Shown here in pieces: positions 48,091-57,407 of a stretch of DNA of 64,000 nt. Position 1 is the first letter of the stretch, and each line of letters opens with the position of its first letter. Location of the stretch: contig JAGQQG010000001.1 of NCBI GenBank assembly GCA_020426325.1, positions 62,001 through 126,000 on the forward strand, written 5' to 3'. The DNA comes from Planctomycetaceae bacterium. GTDB taxonomy: Bacteria; Planctomycetota; Planctomycetia; Planctomycetales; Planctomycetaceae. A model generated the notes under the pieces. The model worked only from the letters and a program-made list of their open reading frames with translations. It did not search any database and was not told the origin of the DNA. The translations under genes and the position numbers were made by a program.

Positions 48091-49434
48091 ATGTCGGATG
48101 ATTACACGGAGGGGGTCCTTTCACCGGGCCGTATTCTGTTTGGATGTGGGATTGTGCTGGGCGTTTGCCTCGGTTTCGCGGCCGGCCATTTCACCCTTTG
48201 GGGCCGGATTAACCGATCCGATGACTTCGCCCAAAATCCGTTTCAGGTCGACGACTCGCTCCATGGTCAGTCGCCGAGTCATCTGAACCCCGAGCGTCCG
48301 ACAGCTGCCGGCAGACCGGAAGTCCCCCGATCGGATTCGGTGCCAGGCCCATTCTTCGCGGCCGCTGCACGTCGATTGATGGGTCCGACAGAGGAAGAGT
48401 CCCTATCGAATCATCCGGTCCGGGTTGCCACAGATATCACGCCACGAGCGACCGCATCGACCCCGGACTCACTATCATTTTCCGATGCTGCTCCGATTGA
48501 CGAGGAGACCCAGTTGCGCGAGCAGGTCACGCGGACGATCATCGCACAGGAGCTGCCGCATTCGACTGAACAGGAACAGGAGATCTGGTTCGATGTCCTT
48601 CGCGGGATGGAGGCAGCTGACGTCAAGGGTATTCTGCGGATGCGGAAACACGTTGGAGGAGATCCGGCATCCACCTTTGGCATGCTTCAGATAGGACCGG
48701 ATGTCTCCGCGCCGCCTGCCCCCAAACGCAGCTCGATCACATCCGCAGCCGACGAGGATCGTTGGAAGAACACTCTTCAAAGTCTTCAACAAATCCGTGA
48801 CATCCGTATGCACAACCTGGCGAACGCCGAAACGATCGGCTTCATTCGCCAGTTACCCGTGACACGTGAGTTGACCGGACAGACGGGGCACAGTGGAGTT
48901 CAATTCCTGAAATCAGAACTCGATCCGTCTGCAGGAGTTCCTGTTTATACGGGCCGTTTACTGGATGTCGCCATCAGCGGCACGGGATTCTTCCAAGTCC
49001 GTTATCAGGACGAAGTTCGCCTCACGCGTTGCGGACGATTCATGTTGGATGAAGAACGTCATCTGGGATTGTCCACGACGTCCGAGTCGTGGCGACTGGA
49101 GCCGCCGATTGTTGTACCGGAGGATATCGTCGAGGTTCTCTTCAACGTCGGTGGGCAAGTCGATGGGATCAAGTCAGAGACGCAGGAACAGGTTGAGTTG
49201 GGTCGTATTCAACTCGTGACGGTTGATGCTCCTGCGGCATTGGAGCCGGTCGGGGAGGGGCTGTATGCGGTCACGGAACTCTCCGGGCCGATTCGTCAGC
49301 AGGCAGGCGGCGGTCAATTGCACGGTCGGTCTGTCGAGCGGATGTCGGACCGAATCCGTGAGGCTGAGATGAACTCGCTCGAGCGAGTACTGCTGCTCAT
49401 GAGTCAAATGGTGACGGACTCATCTCCCAAGTAA
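48091..49434 (+). CDS. Membrane-tethered FlgG/FlgF-like protein
   Basis: One N-terminal helix (ILFGCGIVLGVCLGFAAGHF) and about 170 residues of disordered, Pro/Ser/Asp-rich sequence are followed by a domain resembling flagellar rod/hook proteins: MHNLANAETIGFIRQLP, GRLLDVAISGTGFFQV, RLTRCGRFMLDEERHLGL and a C-terminal helix (MNSLERVLLLMSQMV) in the place of the usual FlgG C-terminal helix. Real FlgG/FlgF lack a membrane anchor and linker, and no other flagellar gene is in the window. AAGGAGG at 48079-48085 favours ATG 48091 over ATG 48088. Confidence 0.78.
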   Translation: MSDDYTEGVLSPGRILFGCGIVLGVCLGFAAGHFTLWGRINRSDDFAQNPFQVDDSLHGQSPSHLNPERPTAAGRPEVPRSDSVPGPFFAAAARRLMGPTEEESLSNHPVRVATDITPRATASTPDSLSFSDAAPIDEETQLREQVTRTIIAQELPHSTEQEQEIWFDVLRGMEAADVKGILRMRKHVGGDPASTFGMLQIGPDVSAPPAPKRSSITSAADEDRWKNTLQSLQQIRDIRMHNLANAETIGFIRQLPVTRELTGQTGHSGVQFLKSELDPSAGVPVYTGRLLDVAISGTGFFQVRYQDEVRLTRCGRFMLDEERHLGLSTTSESWRLEPPIVVPEDIVEVLFNVGGQVDGIKSETQEQVELGRIQLVTVDAPAALEPVGEGLYAVTELSGPIRQQAGGGQLHGRSVERMSDRIREAEMNSLERVLLLMSQMVTDSSPK

Positions 49435-49449
49435 GTTGCCGAGCGACCG

Positions 49450-51327
49450 TTAAAACTTCGGGATGATGCCCTTTTCCTCTTCGATGAAGGCGCGAGGATC
49501 TCGAAATCGTTCGACGAACGTGATTCCAAACCCCAGTCGCTTCTGGTCGGCGGCGACCATGGCCCACGGGGTCTCGGGATGGTTCTGAATGACCTGCTCA
49601 TAAAGGTCGAGCGCCTTCTGTCGCTGCCGCTCAAGTTCGGCAAAGTCGACACGGGTCTTCTGGGTCTGCTGCTCGTCGGGTTTCAGCATCTCGCTTGTGT
49701 AGCCAAGGTCCCAGAAGTTGGTGTCCGGCTCCTGTGGTTGAGGATTCTCACGGACGTGCTTGTCCATGGCGAGCAGGAACTGGAACTCGCGGACACGACA
49801 GGCGATTAACTGGGCATAGAGCAGATCATAGGCAGCCCGCCAGCGTTGCTCAGCCTCCTGTGCACGAAGCTCGCGAATCCGGTCGAGGACGGCGAGTTGT
49901 TGATTGATCATCGCCATCGCGCGCAATGACTGATCGAAAGCCTTGCGTCCCTGCTGCTCGAACTCGGGTAGCTCGATGGAGTAGTAGTGCCACTGGATAA
50001 TGAGCTGGTTGTCGATGTTGGGGTTGAGCGTGTGGATCACGTTCCAGATGGTGCTGCGGAATTCGCTGGCGTCGCGTCGTTCAACATAGTCACGTTTATT
50101 CAACAGGAGCGGCTCGTACTCCTTCATCGCGACATCGTCAAACCTCCGATCGAGGCCGGCATGAACAGCACGCCCGGCGAGATTGGCTTCATCCCGGGCG
50201 AGCAGGAAAAAGATTCCCCCGGTCTCCCGGACGAGCCGCACCTGAGCATAGGGACCGAACCCACTGGAGTAAGCGTCCCATCGAGGTCGGAAGCCGTCAT
50301 ATTGAATGCACTCCGGCTCTGCGGTTTCTGGTCCGCGGTCGATGCGAATCCAGTGGTCGATCCCGGATTCAGGATTCACCCAGCGGACATGAGCATAGGG
50401 ATAACCGAAGACGGCTTCGCGGCCCATGATGTAGATCGGGACTTTGAATCGCTGCGCTTTTTCGATGACTTCCTCGAGCATTTCCGTGTCATCGCCGACC
50501 TCATCCGTCATGGCGATGATCACGAGTTTTCGGTCAGTTCGTGCAGCGCCTTTGCTGTGCTCATCAATTGCCGTTGAGATCGCACCGAACAGGTTCTCAC
50601 TTCCCGTTTCGTCGACAGGCACTTCGTCGATGGCTTTGCGAATCTTGTCCAGTTCGGGTGTCGGCTTGTTCGTGATTGGATGAACTCCCTCGCCGAAGCT
50701 GTAGATCATGGTCTCCAGAGAGTGAAAGCGGCCTTTGGTGGCCTTTTCATTCGCGATGTTGAGTTCAGAATAGATCTTGTCGAACTGATCTCGGATTTCC
50801 TGTCGGTCGTCCTTCAGGCTGTTCGATTCGTCGAACAGCCAGCAGGCGATGACCTGCTGCTGACGCATCACGCGAAGCAATTCCTGTGACAGTCGGCTCA
50901 TGGCTGCGCCGTAACCATCGACATGGGCTCCGGTCTCTCCGGACACCTCCCCCTCACCGAGGTCTGTCCCCAGTGTGTCGAGGCCCGGTGTCGAGAGGTC
51001 TGCGATGTTGAAACGGAACTCCGGTTCCTTCAGCGTCTCCGACTGGTCGATCCTTGATTGGGCGGCTGCTGCAGTGGATGACGTGGGACCCAGGCTCGTG
51101 GTCTGCAGGCCCCCTGCAGTGACATTCAGCGTCTCTGCCGCGGTCGTGTCGACTTGCAGATCCTGTGCGAATTCTTCCTGTTGACGTTCCTCAGAGAACA
51201 CTGTCTCGACAGCCACCTGTGGTGTTTCGACGATCAGGTTATACCGGATCGCTGCCATCAGACCGAGTAGCACCACATGGACGATCAGGGAGACGATCAG
51301 AGCGGGAAGATTTTGAAGTCCGGGCAT
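49450..51327 (-). CDS. Membrane-anchored vWA-domain protein 2
   Basis: An N-terminal helix (LIVSLIVHVVLLGLMAAIRY), a linker of about 120 residues, then a von Willebrand A domain with MIDAS motif DESNS in CWLFDESNSLKDDR and downstream VIIAMTDEVGDDTE. The C-terminal half is helical with an Arg/Gln-rich segment. Divalent-metal-dependent ligand binding is expected. It is a paralogue of the gene just upstream (same length, 625 residues, same architecture) and lies 50 nt after it. Confidence 0.85.
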   Translation of the reverse strand: MPGLQNLPALIVSLIVHVVLLGLMAAIRYNLIVETPQVAVETVFSEERQQEEFAQDLQVDTTAAETLNVTAGGLQTTSLGPTSSTAAAAQSRIDQSETLKEPEFRFNIADLSTPGLDTLGTDLGEGEVSGETGAHVDGYGAAMSRLSQELLRVMRQQQVIACWLFDESNSLKDDRQEIRDQFDKIYSELNIANEKATKGRFHSLETMIYSFGEGVHPITNKPTPELDKIRKAIDEVPVDETGSENLFGAISTAIDEHSKGAARTDRKLVIIAMTDEVGDDTEMLEEVIEKAQRFKVPIYIMGREAVFGYPYAHVRWVNPESGIDHWIRIDRGPETAEPECIQYDGFRPRWDAYSSGFGPYAQVRLVRETGGIFFLLARDEANLAGRAVHAGLDRRFDDVAMKEYEPLLLNKRDYVERRDASEFRSTIWNVIHTLNPNIDNQLIIQWHYYSIELPEFEQQGRKAFDQSLRAMAMINQQLAVLDRIRELRAQEAEQRWRAAYDLLYAQLIACRVREFQFLLAMDKHVRENPQPQEPDTNFWDLGYTSEMLKPDEQQTQKTRVDFAELERQRQKALDLYEQVIQNHPETPWAMVAADQKRLGFGITFVERFRDPRAFIEEEKGIIPKF

Positions 51328-51377
51328 TGATGGCGGTTCTTCGTCTCGAAGGATCGATGAGCGACTTGTGTACGGTC

Positions 51378-53255
51378 TTATAGTTTTGGGGGAGGTCGCA
51401 CTGGTTCTGGCTTCGGCCGTTGGGCATCCACACGTCGCCGTTCCTCCTCCAGCAACAGTCGTGGTGGTGCATCCTGGTTGCCGGCGAGAATGGCTTCGAT
51501 GTCAATCCGTCCCTCGGTCCATTCCCAACCCAGGGGCTGACTCAACTCACGCTCTGCGAGTGCTGCCCAGGGGGTGCCGGCATGTTCGTCGATCACTCTC
51601 TTGAGCAGAACGGTCGCCTCTTCGGCCGACTTGCGGACGGAAGGCCCGGTTTCAATCTTGTCCGATGGTTGGAGCACCCACAAGTTGTTTCCCTCAGTTT
51701 GAAAAGTCTGAGGTGCACTCTTCATGTTGGCCAGCATCACGTTGTACCCGTAGGCCCGCACGCGCATGGCCTGAACACGTCCCATGGCCAGGTCGAAACC
51801 TGCCCGCCATCGTGGGTTCGTGAGGGTGTCACGCGCAGACATGCCCTGCTCAAGGAGCTTGTAGAGTCTGTCAACGTGATACTGGAAATCAGCGAGTGGT
51901 TTCTGGGCTTCGGTGATCTGTTGTCTGAGGATCGTGTCGTCATCTGCACGAAACGCGAGTTGCGGTGCGGGTACATCATCGATTTCCACCGCCATCGCCG
52001 CCTGCACCAGTGCGGTCTTTGCAGGATTCTGGCGAACGTCTGCCTCCAACTCGCGGATCGGTCGATAATCGGGCGCATATTCGCGCATAACGGCCATGTC
52101 GAACTTGAAGCCCTTGTTCTCATCCGTAATGAAGAACATGCCGCCCGTCTCGGCGCACAGCCTAGTGAGACCGTAGGGGCCATATCCGGCTGACATCCGC
52201 AGCAGGCGTCCTCCGACTCCTTCACCTCCCCAGAAGGCAAGTTTGACCTGATGTGGAAAGGCCGACTCAGGCCCCTGATCGACGACCACATTGCGATGCA
52301 TGTAACCGTCTGCTTCGTCGCGATAGTCGACGTACCCTTCCTGCTTCCCGAAGATGGCCGCGTTTCCGACGGTGTACACACGCACGCCAAACCGTTTGCA
52401 AAGCGTAATGGTCTCCTCTAATGATTCGATGTCGTCACCCCGTTCGTCGGTGACGATGAACACCATCTTGTTCCAGCGGCCTTCATTGCGGTGAAATCTT
52501 TTCCACTTGTCGACGGTTTGCTGGACGGCAGCGATCACGTTTTCCAATCCAGACTCATCGACCTCGATTTCTCGAACCGCCTGAACGAGGGCTTTGACTT
52601 CGGTGACCGGGTCCGGAGTGAGAATGTTCGTTGATTCTCCGTAGCTGGCGATTGCAGTGTAGAGGCCCTCGGTCTTCCCCTGAGTCTCAAGTTGCTTGTA
52701 GACCAACTCGAAGCGATCAGCGATGCTGCTGCGTCGGTCACGAAGTGAACCGGATGCATCAAACAACCAGAGTACGAAGGTCTGACGTTCTTTCAGGGAT
52801 GCCGCGATCTCAAAGGTGATGCGGTCCATTGCCCCTTCGACTCCGCCAGCGACCTTGTCGGTCTGTCCCCGATTCTCGAAGACCGTCGCGAGTTGATCCT
52901 GTAACGGGATGCTGGACATCTGCGAGAACTCGACAGCGGTCGGGTTGACCATTTCATCGAGTTCTTCCTGAAGAAGCTGCTGATGTTCTCCCTGCTGAGT
53001 CGCCGCCTGCATCGTCGGGGTCAACGCGAAAGACGATCCATCATTGCCGACGAGATCTGTCGCGGAGACTTCGGTGAACGTAAACTCACGATCAGCCTGC
53101 TGCTCATCAAAGATGCTGGTGATCGCAGTCGTCGACCGCTCCCAGGGGAGTTCATGCACGATATTATGCAGAGCGAACAGGACCGACAGGTTGACAATCA
53201 GACTGATGATCCATGCCGGCAAATCTCGGTTTGCTGAACTCAAACCTGTCTCCAC
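51378..53255 (-). CDS. Membrane-anchored vWA-domain protein 1
   Basis: Architecture as in the downstream paralogue: helix (AWIISLIVNLSVLFALHNIV), linker, vWA domain with canonical MIDAS DASGS in WLFDASGSLRDRR and VFIVTDERGDDIESLEE, then a helical C-terminal half ending in a Pro/Arg-rich tail (PKPEPVRPPPKL). Two tandem copies suggest a hetero-complex; the partner is unknown. It is the promoter-proximal gene of the pair. Confidence 0.85.
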   Translation of the reverse strand: METGLSSANRDLPAWIISLIVNLSVLFALHNIVHELPWERSTTAITSIFDEQQADREFTFTEVSATDLVGNDGSSFALTPTMQAATQQGEHQQLLQEELDEMVNPTAVEFSQMSSIPLQDQLATVFENRGQTDKVAGGVEGAMDRITFEIAASLKERQTFVLWLFDASGSLRDRRSSIADRFELVYKQLETQGKTEGLYTAIASYGESTNILTPDPVTEVKALVQAVREIEVDESGLENVIAAVQQTVDKWKRFHRNEGRWNKMVFIVTDERGDDIESLEETITLCKRFGVRVYTVGNAAIFGKQEGYVDYRDEADGYMHRNVVVDQGPESAFPHQVKLAFWGGEGVGGRLLRMSAGYGPYGLTRLCAETGGMFFITDENKGFKFDMAVMREYAPDYRPIRELEADVRQNPAKTALVQAAMAVEIDDVPAPQLAFRADDDTILRQQITEAQKPLADFQYHVDRLYKLLEQGMSARDTLTNPRWRAGFDLAMGRVQAMRVRAYGYNVMLANMKSAPQTFQTEGNNLWVLQPSDKIETGPSVRKSAEEATVLLKRVIDEHAGTPWAALAERELSQPLGWEWTEGRIDIEAILAGNQDAPPRLLLEEERRRVDAQRPKPEPVRPPPKL

Positions 53256-53407
53256 TCACATCTCGGTGACCTGAGATCGGCGAAAGATGCCGACAGTTCC
53301 TCTCCACAGTCTACGCGTCCAGCAATCCTGCCGCAAACCGTCCTGTTCCATACTTTTGCAGGATCAAGGGTTACGGCGTCATCCGGCCCCAGCATGGCAA
53401 AGTGTCG

Positions 53408-54370
53408 ATGGACACTCAATCTACTGCTTCTGTCGCACTCGTGGTACATCTCACCGGTGAGTACTGCACATCGAACGAATCCTCTGCGGTTGACGGGGCA
53501 GCCAGGTTGATCAACGCGGCCATGACATTGCGGACGCTGGATGGCGAAGCCGAGCTGTTCGTCCGGAAGTACGTACCAATCCGTCGAGATAACGGCTGCA
53601 CGCTGGTCGTGATCCACGGAGCCGGTGAGCATGGAGGCCGATATGGGCACTTCATCGAACAGGTCGTCCACGCTGGCTGGACCGTGATCGCGGGCGACCT
53701 CCGGGGACACGGACGGTCGGGCGGCGTGCCGACCCACCTGGACCGCTTCGAGCAATACCTCGAGGACCTCGATCTGATCTGGTCGCACTTCCAGTTGCAT
53801 CCGCAGACGACTGCGGTGTTTGCTCACAGCATGGGAGGACTGGTGGCGATCAGATTCGCACAGACGCGCAAGGAGCGCATGGCAGCTTTGGCGTTGTCGG
53901 CTCCGCTGCTGGGGTTGAGAGTGCGAGTCAAGATGCTCAAGCGAGCTGTGGGCAAGCTTTGCTCAGTTGTGAGGCCGACCACGCGCTTCCGGACCGAAGT
54001 CAAGATGTCGCACATCACGCGAAATGATGAAGTGCTTGATAACCGCGAACTGGACCCCTGGATCCAGCGATCAGTGACTGCCGGCTGGTTCTTTCAGGTC
54101 CAGCAGGCGGTGACCGCTGCTCATCTGGAAGCCGTGAACTTCGAAATCCCTCTGCTGTTTCTACAGGGTGACGCGGATGAGGTGGTTAATCACGAGATGG
54201 CCAATGACTGGCTTGAGCAGATCGCTTCGACGGACTGTACCAAGCGGATCATGCCCGAGCACTTTCACGAGATCATCAACGAACCGGGCTGGGAACGAAC
54301 CACGCAGGAAATCCTTAAATGGTTCCATCCGCGCATGACACCCGCCACTCCCTCACATCGCGCTGCCTGA
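53408..54370 (+). CDS. Alpha/beta hydrolase of the monoacylglycerol-lipase type
   Basis: The sequence CTLVVIHGAGEHGGRYGHFI, DLRGHGRSGG, the nucleophile elbow AHSMGGLVAI and LFLQGDADEVVNHE (acid) with the His in PEHFHEIINEP form a complete Ser-Asp-His triad of the Hydrolase_4 / monoacylglycerol lipase group. It has an N-terminal 45 residues not shared with the family; ATG 53522 (MTLRTLDGEA) is an alternative start that fits better with family length. It is cytoplasmic as predicted. Confidence 0.82.
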   Translation: MDTQSTASVALVVHLTGEYCTSNESSAVDGAARLINAAMTLRTLDGEAELFVRKYVPIRRDNGCTLVVIHGAGEHGGRYGHFIEQVVHAGWTVIAGDLRGHGRSGGVPTHLDRFEQYLEDLDLIWSHFQLHPQTTAVFAHSMGGLVAIRFAQTRKERMAALALSAPLLGLRVRVKMLKRAVGKLCSVVRPTTRFRTEVKMSHITRNDEVLDNRELDPWIQRSVTAGWFFQVQQAVTAAHLEAVNFEIPLLFLQGDADEVVNHEMANDWLEQIASTDCTKRIMPEHFHEIINEPGWERTTQEILKWFHPRMTPATPSHRAA

Positions 54371-54387
54371 GTTACTCTCGCGACCGA

Positions 54388-56607
54388 TCAGCGTGGTGTT
54401 GCCAGTGTCACTCGAAACGTCAGCTCCTCACCCGCACGGCGGACCTTCACTTCGACTTCTTCGCCAGCCGAGAACTCGCGCAGAGCCAGATCAAAGTCAT
54501 CCAGACCGGTGATGGGAAACGTGCCCAGCTGAATGATCACATCTCCGCCTTTCAGGCCACCCTTGTCTGCGGGGCTGCCCGGAGAGACGCCCTGGAGTGC
54601 ATAGCCGACCTCCTCTCCACCAAAGTCGGGGATGCTGCCGAAATACGGACGACTCCCCGTGCGTTCCTGCAACTCGGCCCGGCCTTTGACCGCTACATAC
54701 TCCGGGACTTTCTCGGTTTCAGCCGTCGTCACAATCAGGTCTTCCAGCAGATCAACGATTCGCTCCATCCCCTCGACGTTGATCTTGTCCCAGTCATCCG
54801 TGGGACGGTGATAGTCGTTGTGTGTCCCGGTGAAGAAATGAAGCACCGGGATCTGCTTGGCATAGAACGACGAATGGTCGCTCGGGCCGAAGCCTTCCTC
54901 CTTTTTCGAGAGTTTGAAGTTTCGCTCCTCAGCCTCGTCGTCGAGCAGGGCGTTCCATCGAGATGCGGTCCCGGTGCCGAAGACGGTCAACTTGTCGTCC
55001 GTCAATCGGCCGACCATGTCCATGTTGAACATGGCAATCGTTTTTTCATTGGCGAAGACAGGTTCCTTCACGTAATGGGCTGAGCCGAGCAACCCGCGTT
55101 CTTCTCCGGTGAAAGCGATGAACACCACCCGGCGAGGCAACGGTTCCGAACGTGCCGCCAGCCGACGAGCGAGTTCGAGCAATGCCACCGTCCCGGACGC
55201 ATTGTCATCCGCCCCGTTGTGGACATCCGTCGAACCGGGCATGAGCGAACCTTCACCCCCCAGACCGAGATGGTCGTAATGCGCGCCGACAACGATCGTC
55301 TCATCAGCCAGCGGACCAGCACCGGGCAGCACACCGATCACATTTTTCACCGGCTCTCGATTGATGCGTAAAGCAGTTTCACCCTCAGTAGAATAGCCAG
55401 CGAGTTCAACGCTGTGAGGTTTTCCGTCAGCATCAATAGCCTGCTCCAACTGTTCGAGAGTCTGTCCGATGGCCGATGAGACGATCGGGTCGATTGCTTC
55501 CCGCCGCACCTGCAAGACGGGAATCGATTCGCCACGTCGATTGCCGTTGTAGCCGAATTCCATCAGCGGATCGGGATTGTACTCCTCGATCAGCCTGCGG
55601 ACTTCCTGCAGATGTGTGACGGCCCCGGTCAACAATTCTGAGGCCGGCAAACTTCCATGACCATGTGCAGAATGGACATCGTGGGGGTTGTGCGGATCAG
55701 AGACCATCGCCTCGGTGTCGCCGTGAGGATCTGACTCCGGGTTCTGCCCGACCGGTTGCTTTTCCTCACTTTCTCCATTGGAGGAAGGGACCGCATGAGG
55801 ATTCGCGTGTCCGTGAGCATGTGGACTATGAGCGTTTGAGTCGTGGGCATCGCCATTCACCATTGCGACAGCCGCGTCAATCACGCGTTGCTCGGCTGAG
55901 TCCTGCTGTTCGTGAAGCTTGGCTAACTCCGATGTCCCGCTGAACGCATCATTCACGAACAACACGGCGACGGCCCCGTGGTCGATCGCATTCTTCAGCT
56001 TGGTGTTGAGCGCCGCGTGTCTTGATGTCCCAGCATGCGGGCCGCCGAACAGCCCTTCCTCAGACGACTGCTGCGGAGTCCGTCGAAGTATCACCGCCAC
56101 TTTTCCGGCGACATCGACATTCGCAAAGTCGTCGTAAGCAGGCTCCTCGGACACGATCCCATAACCGCAGAACACGAGTGGTGCTGCAAAACTGCCGGAG
56201 GCTCCGAATGAGCACGTACGAACATCGGTGTCGTATGCCAGCGATGTTCGCGTTCCGTCGGGCGCGATGAACGCCAGCTCATTGGGGGACTCCAGCTCCG
56301 AGCCGGTGACGACCTCGAACTCCTGAAAAGCTCCCCCGTCGACCACACTCACGTCGAGGCCCGCATCGGTGAATGCGTCTCGCACAACCTTCGCTGCACG
56401 ATTCAGGCCCTCAGTTCCCACGCCCCGCCCCTCAAACTCGTCAGACGCCAACAGCTTGAGCTGCGACACCATCCGCTCAGCCGCTTCCGACGGCTGCTCC
56501 GCATGAACGGGACAGGTCAGCGACCCGGCGATCGCAAGAATGACAATTCCAATCGCCCCCACAAGTCGATTTCGGCGCAGAGGAACCACTTTGGGAGATG
56601 TCGGCAT
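54388..56607 (-). CDS. Secreted M28 aminopeptidase with PA-like, His-rich and PDZ regions
   Basis: Signal peptide (GAIGIVILAIAGSLTCPVHA), PA-like region (LVFCGYGIVSEEPAYDDF), then an M28 zinc peptidase domain with ligands in VVGAHYDHLGLGG, VHNGADDNASGT, FTGEERGLLGS, NMDMVGRL and the distal THNDYHRPTDDW. A PDZ domain ends the protein (YALQGVSPGSPADKGGLKGG). Between the PA-like and peptidase parts (about residues 249-322) is a His/Asp-rich insert (HSPHAHGHANPHAV and similar) that probably binds metal. Confidence 0.9.
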   Translation of the reverse strand: MPTSPKVVPLRRNRLVGAIGIVILAIAGSLTCPVHAEQPSEAAERMVSQLKLLASDEFEGRGVGTEGLNRAAKVVRDAFTDAGLDVSVVDGGAFQEFEVVTGSELESPNELAFIAPDGTRTSLAYDTDVRTCSFGASGSFAAPLVFCGYGIVSEEPAYDDFANVDVAGKVAVILRRTPQQSSEEGLFGGPHAGTSRHAALNTKLKNAIDHGAVAVLFVNDAFSGTSELAKLHEQQDSAEQRVIDAAVAMVNGDAHDSNAHSPHAHGHANPHAVPSSNGESEEKQPVGQNPESDPHGDTEAMVSDPHNPHDVHSAHGHGSLPASELLTGAVTHLQEVRRLIEEYNPDPLMEFGYNGNRRGESIPVLQVRREAIDPIVSSAIGQTLEQLEQAIDADGKPHSVELAGYSTEGETALRINREPVKNVIGVLPGAGPLADETIVVGAHYDHLGLGGEGSLMPGSTDVHNGADDNASGTVALLELARRLAARSEPLPRRVVFIAFTGEERGLLGSAHYVKEPVFANEKTIAMFNMDMVGRLTDDKLTVFGTGTASRWNALLDDEAEERNFKLSKKEEGFGPSDHSSFYAKQIPVLHFFTGTHNDYHRPTDDWDKINVEGMERIVDLLEDLIVTTAETEKVPEYVAVKGRAELQERTGSRPYFGSIPDFGGEEVGYALQGVSPGSPADKGGLKGGDVIIQLGTFPITGLDDFDLALREFSAGEEVEVKVRRAGEELTFRVTLATPR

Positions 56608-56716
56608 CGTTTGTACTCAATCTCGTTCAGAGGAAATCTCGAATCGTTCTATTCTACCGTAACGGTCAACCCTGCGCTACACCGATGGGGTGAATGCATC
56701 TTGGCATCATCCGTCA

Positions 56717-56737
56717 TGGGAGGGCGAGGCTCCTGCC
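56717..56737 (-). repeat. REP-like 21-bp dispersed repeat, copy 2
   Basis: TGGGAGGGCGAGGCTCCTGC plus C on the plus strand; it is the inverse of the copy at 29061-29081 (19 of 21). It lies between the M28 peptidase gene and coaD. Confidence 0.55.
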
Positions 56738-56829
56738 GGGTCGCAGCGGCTAACAAATCTTCCGGCAGGGAATGCAGGCCGTCGGGGGATTGATATGATG
56801 CGGTCTCTCTCCAACCGAAAGACATTCCG

Positions 56830-57351
56830 ATGCCTGACAAGCTCGATCCTCGACACGCGGTCTATGCCGGCAGTTTCGACCCCATGACGCTGGGGCACGT
56901 CGATATCATCAAGCGTGGGGCTCGCGTTTTCGACCGCCTGACCGTGGGCATCGGCATCAACCCCGACAAGCAGCCCCTGTTCACCCCGGAAGAACGGGTC
57001 GAGTTAATCACTCAGATCCTCCGGAACCTGCCCAACGTGGATGTCGTCTGCTTTGAAGGACTGACGGTCGACTTTGTGCGCCAGCAGGGAGCAGCCGTCA
57101 TGCTCCGGGGCGTGCGAACCGTTTCGGACATCGAGGCCGAATTCACCTTCACCCTCGCTAACCGAACCCTCGAACCCCGCATCGAGACGATGTTCATGAT
57201 GGCCAGCGAAAAGTTCTCGCACATCTCCAGCACCCTCATCAAACAAATCGCCCGCATGGGGGGCGACGCGACCTCGAACAGCCTGGTCGAGTTCGTCCCG
57301 CAAGAGGTGATCGAACCGATGCTCACGAAGTACCGGGAGGAGAGGGCATAG
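56830..57351 (+). CDS. coaD: Phosphopantetheine adenylyltransferase
   Basis: Penultimate step of coenzyme A synthesis. Motifs: AVYAGSFDPMTLGHVDIIKR (nucleotidyltransferase HxGH), FEGLTVDFVRQQGA, LRGVRTVSDIEAEF and SEKFSHISSTLIKQIA. Length of 173 residues is slightly longer than usual. No other CoA genes are adjacent. Confidence 0.96.
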   Translation: MPDKLDPRHAVYAGSFDPMTLGHVDIIKRGARVFDRLTVGIGINPDKQPLFTPEERVELITQILRNLPNVDVVCFEGLTVDFVRQQGAAVMLRGVRTVSDIEAEFTFTLANRTLEPRIETMFMMASEKFSHISSTLIKQIARMGGDATSNSLVEFVPQEVIEPMLTKYREERA

Positions 57352-57407
57352 GGAGCAGGGAATCGCGAACAGTTCTCTTGACCGAAGTCCAATGATGAAA
57401 ATGGCCA

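Noticed and set aside
57358-57378. GGGAGCA/GGGAATC units before the SUFU gene as a fourth cassette arm
   Set aside because: Only two clear units and no convincing inverted partner after the SUFU gene; the CCGTAG/CTACGG palindrome at its stop codon is of a different type.
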